DNA of 64,000 nt from Robinsoniella peoriensis (GTDB taxonomy: Bacteria; Bacillota; Clostridia; Lachnospirales; Lachnospiraceae), in NCBI RefSeq assembly GCF_042680125.1, contig NZ_JBHTNY010000026.1; one strand, given 5' to 3'. The translations under genes were made by a program, and so were the position numbers. The number at the start of each line of letters is the position of its first letter. Within the stretch, counting starts at the first letter, position 1. The notes under the pieces were generated by a model that did not search any database, was not told the DNA's origin, and was given only the letters and a program-made list of their open reading frames with translations. Positions 26,999 to 37,459 of the stretch are shown in pieces.

Positions 26999-29900
26999 TG
27001 CCTATAAAAATTACGGAATTTATTAAAAAGGTGCTGTTAGCAGCAGATGCAGAAGAAAGAAAATTGTACGAAATGCTGCTTGCAGAAATGCAAATAAAGA
27101 TGCATGAACCTGACCGCACAATGAGAATATTAATATGGAATTCTCCGAATTTTGGCCATCAGGCGAATACGATTCATGTTATGAGGCATTTTTTGCGTAC
27201 ATTTATGCCAACAGGTAAAATTGAAGTAGTTTACGATGATGATGATGAAAATGACCAGTGTTTTGGCAGTATGCGGGAAAAGCTGCAAATACTCGTTCCA
27301 TTTTTTAATAAGGAAATACCGGATAGGCAAATGGTGAATATGGAAGGGGTATCAGTATGCTTTGTTCCTTTTGATGGTCGTCAAAAATTAGAGGAAATGA
27401 GCTATGGTCTTACTGGTGGGTTTGATTACGATGACATATTGATGAATGAAGAGTTTATTACAGAGATGTTTTGGAAACTACAGCCATATAAGTGGAATCA
27501 TCCAAGTGCTTTTTATGAAGAGCAGACGTTCAGTTTTGATAAAATATCAGAAAATGTGGCAAGTGGTCCATTTTCTGATATGGTTTATAGCTATGAACCG
27601 GTAGATTATACATTAACGAAAGAGGTGCTGGATTGGTATACAGGACCGCTTTCCGGAGAAAAGCTTCGGCAAAATACTGTTTTGGCAAAGTGTTTGTTTG
27701 AAGCAAAAAATCCTGAAAAGCTCTTGTGGCCCATTTATGGAATTCATGCAATGAAAGCGTTCAGTATTATTCCAGAGCTTCTCCTTAAGTTTATATTAAG
27801 CGGTCTTCTTACTGCCAGAAGCTTAAAAAAACCAGTTCTGATGGTATTTCTTTGTGATTTCAAAGGTGATACAGTGAAGCTAATAGAGTTTTTAACCTCA
27901 TTTCTACTAAAAGATGTTGAAAAAGCTAAAAAGGATTTGAAACCATTCATTGATGAAATAAAGTCTTTAAGAGATGTTTCTAGAGCTAATAGTAATGCTA
28001 ATGTGTTTAATTTTACAGATCCAATTCTAGATAGTATTCCGGAGACAATAACGTCAATATATAGTATGTTTGACAATCTGGATAATATTAAAATTTATTC
28101 GACCATCACAGAAACATTAATAACGGAGATAAATCAGGATAAAAGCCTTTCCATCCATGTTCTGTTCCTGGGAAATGTACCAATGCCTGTATTTCAGAAA
28201 TTTTTTTCCGAAGCTGATTTGCCGCCAGTATTTGAGGGACAGGGGACATCTAGCATGATGATTTCTTCGGGAAAACCATTTATACAATTTAACGGCGGGA
28301 ATAATGGAGGTATTAATAACTATAATGTATTTAGGGTTCCTGAAGATATATCGCAAATTCTTCAGAAGAATGCGTCAATGTTAATTCCACCTGCCGAAAA
28401 GAAAGAAGCTTTGATAGCAAGCATTCGAGAGTTTAGTTCATTTATAAATAGTTGTTATAATAAACAGTATGAATCCTATTTCCAGCATATTTCCCAACAA
28501 TCAAGAAATATAGTAAATGATAAATTTCTTATGGGAATGATAACAGGCTGGGGATTAGTAAGAGGAGAAATTGTAAATCGTAAAAAAAATGTCATGCCAG
28601 AGGTATTGGATGATATATTACAGCAATTGAAAGAAGCTGCGTCCAGTGGGCTGCTGGACGTGGATCGTGTTTTTGCTGAAACCAGTCTGCAGTCTTCCCT
28701 GAAGGATATTCTGGGTGAAATCAGAATTACAGGCGATTCCATGGAGGCAATTCCGGAATATTGTGAAGGGATTTTGAGTAAAGTAATACTTCGAAACGCA
28801 CGTACAGAAGTATATGGCATCGATATGGATGCAGAACTGGAATTTGTTCAGGCTATGGATGGATGGTCAATGGAATCTACTTTTCGTTGTGAATCATTGG
28901 AGACATGGGAGTTTCTTCCATGGGTGCATATACAACAGGTAGGATTCGAAATGACTGTCGCGGAAAATGGCCTGCCTCCGTATGGGGCGATTACAGGTCG
29001 TATTGGAGAAATCGAGACAAAATTCCGACTGTTATATCCCACCAGAAACGGAAAATGGGATTTGGAGGCCAGATTTGATACGCCACAAACCGCCATGGAT
29101 ATATTCTTTAAACTGTCCGGAAATCTGAATTTTTTAGAATCTCTCCCGCCAGGATTAAAAGAATTGTCAGGAATTGGTGTGGACAGATTACGTTTTCTAT
29201 ATGACACCAATGAAGAAAAACTGCAAGAAATAATTATCGGACTATCTGCAAAAGAAGAATGGATTTTTCACCAAAATCCGAACCTGTCTGTGAAGCCGTC
29301 TGTGGAGCTGAATATTTTAAATCCCACAAGCTTTGATACAAGAAGCATAAGCGGCAAGGTTACCGGGGTTTTTCGCATTGGCGATGGGGAAGATGCCGGG
29401 GAATTGTCGGTAACAGCATGCTACCCACCATTTAAAATTCAGGCTCAACTTACCAAAAATAATATATTTTTCACGGATCTTCTGCGTATGTTCTTACCTC
29501 ATGCGCAAATGAGTACTTCCCTGGCAATCAGTGCATTACAGATGTATATAGAGCCTGAAATGAAAAGTTATTCTATATATGGAGCAATTGATACAGACCT
29601 GGAAGTAGCGGAAGGGTTTATAATTACCGGCCTGTCAGCAGGTGTATTTAATACCAGTGGAGAGGTTATGGCCAGCCTGAAGGGAACCATGCAGTTTCTT
29701 CCGAAAACAGCAAACTTTTTATTGCGTCTGGAGGCAAACTACTATACCGGAGCAGGATTTCGTTTTATGGGGACTTTGGAGAGCGGTGGTGAAGCAAAAG
29801 TTTCGGATTTAATAGCAGAATATGCTCCACAGCAGATTACCCTGGCATCAGACGAAAATACCCCTCAATTCCCCCTGGGTAAGATACAGGCAGTATTTGA

Positions 29901-32900
29901 GACAGAATCAAAAAGGTGGAGTTTTGAAGCAGGGTCTAAGGAGCCGTGGAAAATACAGGCGCTGAATGATTTGAAATTGTCTGCTAAAGTGAAAATCGGA
30001 ACAATTCCGCCACAAGGACAAGAAACGGGAATGGAAGAAAAAGATCCTTTTTTTGCTTCTGTATGGGCAGAGTTTTCATGGGAAAATGTAGACTTAATTA
30101 TATGGTATAATTATTCAGGAATTCAGAAGGACTATGGTCTGGGTATTACTTGTAAAGGAATCGGTAGTGCATCACTGACGCCGGATGAAGGGGGTGGGCA
30201 CAAAGCGGAAATAGAGCTGGAACCCACATTGACAGTAGGGGATCTGATAAGGCAAATGATTACCTGGTGTACGGGAAGTCCATTCGGACTTGAGGAACCA
30301 TGGAATTTATTAGAGAAAATTCCACTTGGTGGCATGAAGCTGATCTATCATTTTAGAACAAAAGAAGTAGAATTTTTCTGGGATATTGGGTTGATAGACT
30401 TAGGGATTGCCCGGATAGACAGCATCAGATTTACATATGCTTCTGATTCCAATGATTCCGGGAGAAAAGGACTGTTTGTAGATATAAAAGGTTCTTTTAT
30501 ATGGGATAAGGGAGAATCCATGAGATGGGATGCCAGTAAACCCGGACAAGCTCCCGTACCGCCTGCATCGGGTACTTCTTACTTTACTTTGCGGACGCTG
30601 GCAATGGGGCAGCATTTATGGATACCTGGATTAGACAGCCCCGGTTCGGTAGAAAAAGCAATGGAAGCAGTTGAACAGAGTTTTCAGCCGGCAGCGGAAG
30701 AAAAACTTCCTCCTGTATCTTATTGTGCAAAGAGCTCATGGCTGTTTGCCGCTGATTTTGGCATACTGAAAGAAAAGGGAGAAACTGCATATATGATTGA
30801 TGCCCAGGTGGTATTCAATGATCCAGATATTTATGCTTTGCGTCTGCGTCTGAACGGAACGGCAGCAAAAGTATTTAAAGGTCTGGATGTGCAGGTATTG
30901 TATCGGAAAGTGACGGATTCCATTGGTGTATTTCAAGCGGAAGTCACATTGCCGGACAAAATCCGTTATCTGAACATTGGTGCATACAGTCTGACATTGC
31001 CGGTATTTGGCTTATCCATATATACAAATGGAGACTTTCAGGTAGATGTTGGTTTTCCATGGAACGGGGATTTTACCAGATCGATGGCAGTAGAAGCAAT
31101 CGTTTACCCCGGTATTCCAATTATGGGTGCGGCTGGATTTTATTTTGGGAAATTGTCGGATGAGACGGCAGGCGATGCAATTCCCCATACGTCAAAAGGG
31201 AGATTTCAGCCGGTGATTATCTTTGGATTTGGTCTGCAGGTTGGCCTTGGCAAATCTGTACATTATGGGATTCTAAGCGCAGGATTTTCGCTTACCGTTT
31301 ATGCTATATTAGAAGGTGTACTGGCAAAATACAACCCATATCAATCAGCCGTAGAAACTTCAGCAAAAGATAAAATATCAAAGACAACCGATCTTTCAGA
31401 AGATTATTATTTCCGTCTGACAGGTACGGCGGGTATTTCAGGTCATTTATTTGGAAGTATTGATTTTGCCATAATCAAAGCAGAGGTGGATATCTCTATT
31501 CAGATTGGAGTACAGTTTACTTTTGAGGTATATCGCCCGGTAGTACTAACCGTGATGGCATCGCTGTCTGCTTCATTGTCTCTGCAGATTAATTTAGGGA
31601 TATTTAAAATTAAAATCCATTTCAGCTTTTCCATAAAGATTAAAGAAAGTTTTCAAATAGGGGAATTTCAGGAAGCACCATGGGATGAGTTAAGGACAGA
31701 AAACAGAGGTGTAATAGCTTCGCCGGTGAACAGGCGGCTGAGCAAAATGGCGGAGCCGGGGGATTATTGTTGGAGTTTTAATGCATTAAAAGAAATAGAT
31801 ATCAAGACGCCTCTTTCAGGATTTTTAATGGTTTCACCGGTATTGGCAGCGGATGAGTGGGGAGAAACAGATGACCGTACCTGTCTGGCGGTAATGCTTC
31901 TGCTGGAATCCTTAGAGGCTTTTCCGGCATTAGTTGAAAGATTTGCATGTTTTCTAGTGGCGGCAATTCAGACGGATGAAAGCTGTTCTGAGTGGGATGC
32001 AAAGAATAAGATTCTTTCAAAAAAGGAACTGGATTGGATGATTGACTTTGGTCTGGCATCTACACAAGAAAATCTTACACCTCTGAGTAAGGATCATATG
32101 GAGCGTTTCCTTAAGGAACAATTTGCAGTTACGGTACTATCAAAACCCAAAGAAGATGGCGAAATCAAAGCAGTGTATTTTCCTGTTCCAGGTGGCCTCT
32201 CCCTCAGTGTCGGTTCGAAAGTGTCTTCTGTGGATTATACGTTTGGAAGCTACAATCAGGTAGCGGAAGGAAAACTATTGTCTCTTCGGAGGATGTTTGA
32301 TGAGCTTGCGGTTAAGGTTGCTGAGGAAGATTCCAAAAGCACAATGGGAATCAGGGACGGAAATAGATGTTCTATGGGAGAGTTTTTATTTGCGGATTAT
32401 TTTCTTTTACTGGGAAGGCAGGTGGCGCAGGCGTTAAGAGAACAGCTGCGTAATTATCAGTTCCTGTTGTCCGGTAAGGAAACGATAAAGGAAATATTAA
32501 CATGGGTTAAAAGTGAAAGTGATACCGATTATTCAATTTATGATATTATGGCTGGAAATATGGAACATCCATTGGAAAAAGATAAAATATTGGTAATCTC
32601 AGAAGGAGAGACATATCGGATTAAGGAAGGAGATACACTGCAGTCCATTATTCGAAGTAAGGGTCTGGAGGCAGAAATGCTTGCCAGAACAGAAAATGAA
32701 GCTGTCAGCGGCCTGTTTCATAAAGGTGAGGGAGAATATGCGATATTAAATCTTCCCCATTTGGAGCAGCTTCGGCTCGTGCATCTTCTTGCTGGGATGA
32801 AGAGAAACAGATCTGTTGAGCAGATCGCCGGAATGGTATCCAGATATCATATGCATGGCCTTCGAATTCCCACGGAAGGGATTACCCCGTTGGCTGGTGG

Positions 32901-35900
32901 AATGTGGGTAAAACAGGAGAAGGGGAAATGGATGCTTCCGGAAACGGCGGGCTTGTATGCTCTGACGGGGCAGCAGTTCCAGGTGCCGGCAGACCTTAAA
33001 GAGGAACTATATATCCGGTTCAACGCAGCAAATGTTATGTGGCTGGGATTTGAGAACTGGAAGAGTGGTGCTGTAAAAAGTGATAAAACTTATGAAATAA
33101 TAATAGCACCGAACGATGATACAGTGAAAAGGCTGTCTTTCTTAAAAGCTGCAGGAAAAGAAGGGGGATTCATGGAAAACTGCCATCTGGACATTTTGGA
33201 TATGAAGTCTGAACAGCCGGTTACTGCAAGCTTTGCAAATCCGGTGAATTGGAAACCGGATGCAGGTGTGGTATTGCCCGTTTTGGGAGAAGAAACGGTA
33301 CAGTTTCAAGCCTATCCTTTACCGGATGGAATGCAGGGAAGCTATTGTCTGTATTATGCAGCTTATGAAGAGGCCCAAGGAGTTCTGAAAAAAGAAAGGG
33401 CAGTGAATTATGGATGGGGCACCAGTCTTACATTTTCTGTTTGCAGAAATACGGATAACGTGGAAGGTGCATGCACTTATGAACTGACCGGAATGAAGCA
33501 AACACAGACAAAGCAACTGGAGCAGCTATTGGAAAATAGGGAACAATATTCAATCTGCAATCGGATGATAGGTTACACTTCTAACACCGGGGATCTGTAT
33601 CAAATGGAATGTGACGGACCAAATGTTGTTGATATGGCAATGCTCAGGCTTAATTTATCAACAGAGACCCATCCTTCAGGATTGGGAGATCAACAAGATT
33701 CTGATATGCAGAAATTTCTGGAGCAGCTTTGGGAAGGCAGTGTGACTAACAGTGGAGGCTATTATCTCTATTATTGGAACAAAGAGAAAAAACGAGGGCT
33801 GCCGGAGAGTGCTTTTAAGGAAGACGGGACGGCGAGTATCACACTTGTACTGGTATATGATTCGGCGCAATATAAAGGCGGGGACTACATAAATACCCTG
33901 TTATGCGGATACCTGTTAGAAAAAGGAACATTTCCCCTGGCAAGCGCTGATGACGGTCGTGTTACCGTAAGTCCCATGACTGCTCCCGGAGTTCTATCAC
34001 TGGGCTGTCAGCGATTGAAACCCATAGATACAGGAGACATTCAGAATATTGAGGATGGGAAACATTTTCTGTCCAATCAATTCAGTTTGTTATCCAGCAA
34101 GATAGTGGACAACAGAGATTTCAAAGGCAGTAATTACGGAATGCCCTGTGGTCCGCTTGGTGAAGATACTTTGCTTTACAAAACCTCTCTGCCGTACAGT
34201 AATTTTACCAAAAAGGAAATTGTGTCAGTTGAAAATCCTGGCATGTTAAAAGGAACCAGCCCTTATGCAGGTGTCGGTAAAGTATTTCAGGTAGAGAGTG
34301 AATGGCTGGATTATTATGGGAACCGCCTGTCAGGAAAAGCAGAAATGTCACAAATTCACACTGGTTATGGTGATAAACTCTATCCCATTTCCACCTGGCC
34401 TTCAGTGACTGTCCAATGGGAAGTTCGGAAAATATCAGAGAACCCGGAATTACTTCTTTTACTGCAGTTTGATTCTTCCATGTTTGAAGCAGAGGACGGG
34501 AAGAGAAATGCAGCGCAGACGTTACGGTTTTATCAGTCTTTATATGATCAATTGATGGATTCAAACGGAATCGATCTGTGTATGGAACATTCCCTGTTAG
34601 ATGGAGAGAAAATTCTATTTGAAGAGGAGGAGTGGGAGCAGTTAACAGGGTGGTTGTTTCAGGCGGACGATTCGATTTCCGGTTATTTGCAGAGTGTGTC
34701 ATCCGGTGGCCGGCCAGCTGTACCGGTTGAGAAAATTATCAGATTTTCTTTTCAGAATAAAAAATTAAATACAAAAGAATTATTCCCTCTGACAGTCAAT
34801 CTTGGTATTAAGAGAAGAAGGCAGATTATGATGGAAGGTATGGAGCAGATAGAAGGCATATTAGAGACGAAAAGCAATATACCTCCACATATGATTTTAG
34901 ATGAATCAGGCACCAGGACTTTAGAGAAATTTGCATTCCATATGGAAGAAGCTTTTAAAGAAGAATATGGGCTTCGGGTGATGGCATCCGGAACGGATTT
35001 AAACTGTGCAGACACTTCTTTATATGTGATCCGTCTTGGAAAAAACGGGGTTGGTATTCAGTTCAGGGAAAAACCGGTTATAGGTGTCATTCGGCCTGTA
35101 TCTAACCGATTATGGAGTAGTGTAAAACCAATACCCATGAAGAGATACACCACAAAAGGCGGGCTGGAGCAAAAGCCTGTAAGTGAAAAATCATTTACGG
35201 ATATAGATGTGGACCGCTGGCTGAAGATTGTCCTGTTGGCGGTGGATGATATGCTTACGCCCAGAAATGCGGCTGCGATTTATTTAGCGGATCAGGCAGG
35301 ACAGGGGCAGGGGGCTTACCTGGAACAAATTCAATTATCGAAAGAACAGCTTGCTGAAAATCTTAGCTATTTGCTGATTCCGGTATTTGCTGATGAAGGG
35401 AGAACACTTTCTAAAAAGGCAAGAGAAAGTCTCAGACAAAGGCTGTTAAATAAGCTTGGAAGCTTTTATCAGGTGCATGCCGTTCTGGATTATAAGGCAG
35501 AGGTAAATGGCGGGATTGTAGAAAAGGACAGAAAAGCACCTCGTTTCTACGGACAGGCGGAATTCGAAACGAAAGGATCGGATGTAGACATTATGGTTTC
35601 TGACGGAAAAATTGAGCTTGGGAAACCACAGGGACATATGGCGGTATCTGTGTCTGCTCAGGAACTTGCGCGCTCTGTGTCTGGCGAAGTAGTATCTAAT
35701 ATTCAGGGAAGATTGGGATATCATATTACCCATGTGGAACATGATGTACATGAGATGAGAAATATAAAGGAATTTGAAGCATCGAAATGGCTTGGATTTG
35801 TTACGAAAGAGAATGTGAAAGCTGATATGGGAGAACTGGCAATTCCTATGGTTTTAAGAAGTTATCCGGATTCTCCTTATATGATTAAGCAGGAAGATTT

Positions 35901-37134
35901 ATCTGCTGCGGGAAGTGATAATACCTGTTTAAAAAATGTAAGTCAAGATTACAGCAGGCTCCTTATATGGGACTATTCTTTTACGTATTCGCTGAGTTAT
36001 CATTATCCTCAGGATGTGATGCATTGCAAAATATTATGGAATCAGCGAGACATAGTAAAAAGTGACGTTTCGAATCTGTTCTTTGAAGCTTTGGCACAGT
36101 TTACGGAAGTGTATCCGTATCTTAAGAAGGATATGGACAGAGAAGCAGCCATATTAAGTCCGGAAGGCGACATCAAGCCGGTTCAGAAGATTTTAAGTGC
36201 TTTTAGTACTATTTTGAATGAGGTAGCGCAGGCTTCCGAACATCTCCTGACAGTTGAAAAAAGGAATGATGATGCCCAAAACGATTCCTTTCTTATAGCA
36301 GAGACATCCGTGGACATAGAGGGCAGAGAAGTTTATATGATAAAACTATTTGGAGAAAAATTAAAAGGCAGAATAATTCCTGAAATTTTGTTGGATACGC
36401 AATACTATGAAGCCGTTCCTTATTCAAATACAGAGAAAACAGCACAAAATCTCTTGGGGGATCCAATGGTAAGCTATATTTATAGACGCAAAGACACAGA
36501 AGAAGAAGAGTATCTGAGTGCAGCAGATGGTCAGAAGATAAAAGAGAGAACGGTCTGCCTGAGAGGATTGAACTTGCTGGAAATGCAAAATGCCTTAGCT
36601 CAGATATCGGTAATACGTAATAGCTGTCTGATGCAGGATTCTTCCCTGGATCAGAACCGGGAGATTGCAGAGCCATTTATTTACAGTACCGGAAATGTAG
36701 CTTTTGAAAATCCATACTTCGCTTTCAAGGATATTAGTCAGAAACTGGATATCAAACCGAAAGAAAAAGAATGCCCGATTAGCCACTGTTTTGAAGAACT
36801 TTTCAAAGAATTATTCCGGGAGAGTAAGGGAATGGAGATGAAAATTCAGCTAGAGGCAAAATATATCCGTATCATTCAAAATGGGCTGGCACCTATGGAG
36901 TTACCGATCTTTCTGCAAACGCCCGTTTGTATAAAGGCAGGAGCTACGGAGAATGTTACGAGAGAATGGGAAAACAGGATTCAGAAATGGATGGAAGAGC
37001 ATTATGACAATAAACCGGAAGAAAATAGTGCACTGCGATTTGATCTGATCTTATTCTCATCATTAACGCCATTGCCAAAGAAGCTGTTGCGTTTTCAGAA
37101 TCTATGGTTTTTATACGGAAACCCGAACCTTTAA
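26998..37134 (+). CDS. Giant multidomain protein: GT-B-like N-terminus, beta-rich DUF6603-like core, LysM-like motif
   Basis: 3378 residues, no signal peptide. Residues about 42-470 look like a GT-B glycosyltransferase fold: RILIWNSPNFGHQANTIHVM at the first Rossmann strand, and LPPVFEGQGTSSMM...GKPFIQFNGG at about 408-434, the usual nucleotide-sugar side. Residues about 600-1565 are long alternating beta strands; 1400-1560 (IIFGFGLQVGLGKSVHYGIL, then LTVMASLSASLSLQINLGIF and KIHFSFSIKI) resemble DUF6603, recalled from memory. Residues about 1865-1911 (YRIKEGDTLQSIIRSKGLEA) form a LysM-like unit. The remaining 1450 residues are mostly mixed beta and helix with no family recognised. GGGGGGAG precedes the overlapping start. 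A terminator follows at 37175. Role unknown. Confidence 0.75.
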   Translation: MPIKITEFIKKVLLAADAEERKLYEMLLAEMQIKMHEPDRTMRILIWNSPNFGHQANTIHVMRHFLRTFMPTGKIEVVYDDDDENDQCFGSMREKLQILVPFFNKEIPDRQMVNMEGVSVCFVPFDGRQKLEEMSYGLTGGFDYDDILMNEEFITEMFWKLQPYKWNHPSAFYEEQTFSFDKISENVASGPFSDMVYSYEPVDYTLTKEVLDWYTGPLSGEKLRQNTVLAKCLFEAKNPEKLLWPIYGIHAMKAFSIIPELLLKFILSGLLTARSLKKPVLMVFLCDFKGDTVKLIEFLTSFLLKDVEKAKKDLKPFIDEIKSLRDVSRANSNANVFNFTDPILDSIPETITSIYSMFDNLDNIKIYSTITETLITEINQDKSLSIHVLFLGNVPMPVFQKFFSEADLPPVFEGQGTSSMMISSGKPFIQFNGGNNGGINNYNVFRVPEDISQILQKNASMLIPPAEKKEALIASIREFSSFINSCYNKQYESYFQHISQQSRNIVNDKFLMGMITGWGLVRGEIVNRKKNVMPEVLDDILQQLKEAASSGLLDVDRVFAETSLQSSLKDILGEIRITGDSMEAIPEYCEGILSKVILRNARTEVYGIDMDAELEFVQAMDGWSMESTFRCESLETWEFLPWVHIQQVGFEMTVAENGLPPYGAITGRIGEIETKFRLLYPTRNGKWDLEARFDTPQTAMDIFFKLSGNLNFLESLPPGLKELSGIGVDRLRFLYDTNEEKLQEIIIGLSAKEEWIFHQNPNLSVKPSVELNILNPTSFDTRSISGKVTGVFRIGDGEDAGELSVTACYPPFKIQAQLTKNNIFFTDLLRMFLPHAQMSTSLAISALQMYIEPEMKSYSIYGAIDTDLEVAEGFIITGLSAGVFNTSGEVMASLKGTMQFLPKTANFLLRLEANYYTGAGFRFMGTLESGGEAKVSDLIAEYAPQQITLASDENTPQFPLGKIQAVFETESKRWSFEAGSKEPWKIQALNDLKLSAKVKIGTIPPQGQETGMEEKDPFFASVWAEFSWENVDLIIWYNYSGIQKDYGLGITCKGIGSASLTPDEGGGHKAEIELEPTLTVGDLIRQMITWCTGSPFGLEEPWNLLEKIPLGGMKLIYHFRTKEVEFFWDIGLIDLGIARIDSIRFTYASDSNDSGRKGLFVDIKGSFIWDKGESMRWDASKPGQAPVPPASGTSYFTLRTLAMGQHLWIPGLDSPGSVEKAMEAVEQSFQPAAEEKLPPVSYCAKSSWLFAADFGILKEKGETAYMIDAQVVFNDPDIYALRLRLNGTAAKVFKGLDVQVLYRKVTDSIGVFQAEVTLPDKIRYLNIGAYSLTLPVFGLSIYTNGDFQVDVGFPWNGDFTRSMAVEAIVYPGIPIMGAAGFYFGKLSDETAGDAIPHTSKGRFQPVIIFGFGLQVGLGKSVHYGILSAGFSLTVYAILEGVLAKYNPYQSAVETSAKDKISKTTDLSEDYYFRLTGTAGISGHLFGSIDFAIIKAEVDISIQIGVQFTFEVYRPVVLTVMASLSASLSLQINLGIFKIKIHFSFSIKIKESFQIGEFQEAPWDELRTENRGVIASPVNRRLSKMAEPGDYCWSFNALKEIDIKTPLSGFLMVSPVLAADEWGETDDRTCLAVMLLLESLEAFPALVERFACFLVAAIQTDESCSEWDAKNKILSKKELDWMIDFGLASTQENLTPLSKDHMERFLKEQFAVTVLSKPKEDGEIKAVYFPVPGGLSLSVGSKVSSVDYTFGSYNQVAEGKLLSLRRMFDELAVKVAEEDSKSTMGIRDGNRCSMGEFLFADYFLLLGRQVAQALREQLRNYQFLLSGKETIKEILTWVKSESDTDYSIYDIMAGNMEHPLEKDKILVISEGETYRIKEGDTLQSIIRSKGLEAEMLARTENEAVSGLFHKGEGEYAILNLPHLEQLRLVHLLAGMKRNRSVEQIAGMVSRYHMHGLRIPTEGITPLAGGMWVKQEKGKWMLPETAGLYALTGQQFQVPADLKEELYIRFNAANVMWLGFENWKSGAVKSDKTYEIIIAPNDDTVKRLSFLKAAGKEGGFMENCHLDILDMKSEQPVTASFANPVNWKPDAGVVLPVLGEETVQFQAYPLPDGMQGSYCLYYAAYEEAQGVLKKERAVNYGWGTSLTFSVCRNTDNVEGACTYELTGMKQTQTKQLEQLLENREQYSICNRMIGYTSNTGDLYQMECDGPNVVDMAMLRLNLSTETHPSGLGDQQDSDMQKFLEQLWEGSVTNSGGYYLYYWNKEKKRGLPESAFKEDGTASITLVLVYDSAQYKGGDYINTLLCGYLLEKGTFPLASADDGRVTVSPMTAPGVLSLGCQRLKPIDTGDIQNIEDGKHFLSNQFSLLSSKIVDNRDFKGSNYGMPCGPLGEDTLLYKTSLPYSNFTKKEIVSVENPGMLKGTSPYAGVGKVFQVESEWLDYYGNRLSGKAEMSQIHTGYGDKLYPISTWPSVTVQWEVRKISENPELLLLLQFDSSMFEAEDGKRNAAQTLRFYQSLYDQLMDSNGIDLCMEHSLLDGEKILFEEEEWEQLTGWLFQADDSISGYLQSVSSGGRPAVPVEKIIRFSFQNKKLNTKELFPLTVNLGIKRRRQIMMEGMEQIEGILETKSNIPPHMILDESGTRTLEKFAFHMEEAFKEEYGLRVMASGTDLNCADTSLYVIRLGKNGVGIQFREKPVIGVIRPVSNRLWSSVKPIPMKRYTTKGGLEQKPVSEKSFTDIDVDRWLKIVLLAVDDMLTPRNAAAIYLADQAGQGQGAYLEQIQLSKEQLAENLSYLLIPVFADEGRTLSKKARESLRQRLLNKLGSFYQVHAVLDYKAEVNGGIVEKDRKAPRFYGQAEFETKGSDVDIMVSDGKIELGKPQGHMAVSVSAQELARSVSGEVVSNIQGRLGYHITHVEHDVHEMRNIKEFEASKWLGFVTKENVKADMGELAIPMVLRSYPDSPYMIKQEDLSAAGSDNTCLKNVSQDYSRLLIWDYSFTYSLSYHYPQDVMHCKILWNQRDIVKSDVSNLFFEALAQFTEVYPYLKKDMDREAAILSPEGDIKPVQKILSAFSTILNEVAQASEHLLTVEKRNDDAQNDSFLIAETSVDIEGREVYMIKLFGEKLKGRIIPEILLDTQYYEAVPYSNTEKTAQNLLGDPMVSYIYRRKDTEEEEYLSAADGQKIKERTVCLRGLNLLEMQNALAQISVIRNSCLMQDSSLDQNREIAEPFIYSTGNVAFENPYFAFKDISQKLDIKPKEKECPISHCFEELFKELFRESKGMEMKIQLEAKYIRIIQNGLAPMELPIFLQTPVCIKAGATENVTREWENRIQKWMEEHYDNKPEENSALRFDLILFSSLTPLPKKLLRFQNLWFLYGNPNL

Positions 37135-37174
37135 ATTAAATCAAAAAGAGAATTACATAAGAAAAAGTTTTTCA

Positions 37175-37220
37175 ACAGGACATCAGATTTAATAAAGTTA
37201 TTTGATGTCCTGTATTTTTT
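37175..37220 (+). terminator. Rho-independent terminator after the giant gene
   Basis: ACAGGACATCA (37175-37185) pairs with TGATGTCCTGT (37203-37213), followed by ATTTTTT. Confidence 0.85.
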
Positions 37221-37280
37221 ATGCCCGGGACTCAAAAAGCTGCTCAAAAAATCAATGTTGAATAAGAGGATCAGATATTC

Positions 37281-37457
37281 ATGAAATTTGCAGACTTCAC
37301 ATTTGCTAATGCTTACGATATAATAGGCAGTAACAGCTCTGGCGCCGCCGGTATTGACGGAATTTTGTGGGGGAAGCCTGTCAGAATGAATTATACCAAG
37401 GATATTAAAAGAAAGGAAGTTATGGTGTTTGGCTTTTATAAACATCATACAACGTAG
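37281..37457 (+). CDS. Possible small protein, 58 residues
   Basis: An ATG at 37281 with AGAGGA about 11 bases upstream opens a 58-codon frame ending TAG at 37455, two bases before the response regulator ATG. The product (MKFADFTFANAYDIIGSNSS at the start, then GAAGIDGILWGKPVRMNYTK) reads like real protein with good codon use, but I recognise no family. It lies between the giant-gene terminator and the second two-component system. It could instead be the 3' relic of a larger gene. Confidence 0.4.
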   Translation: MKFADFTFANAYDIIGSNSSGAAGIDGILWGKPVRMNYTKDIKRKEVMVFGFYKHHTT

Positions 37458-37459
37458 AT

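Noticed and set aside
34205..34702. 165-residue minus-strand frame inside the giant gene
   Set aside because: Antisense to a strongly coding frame with no ribosome site or family match.
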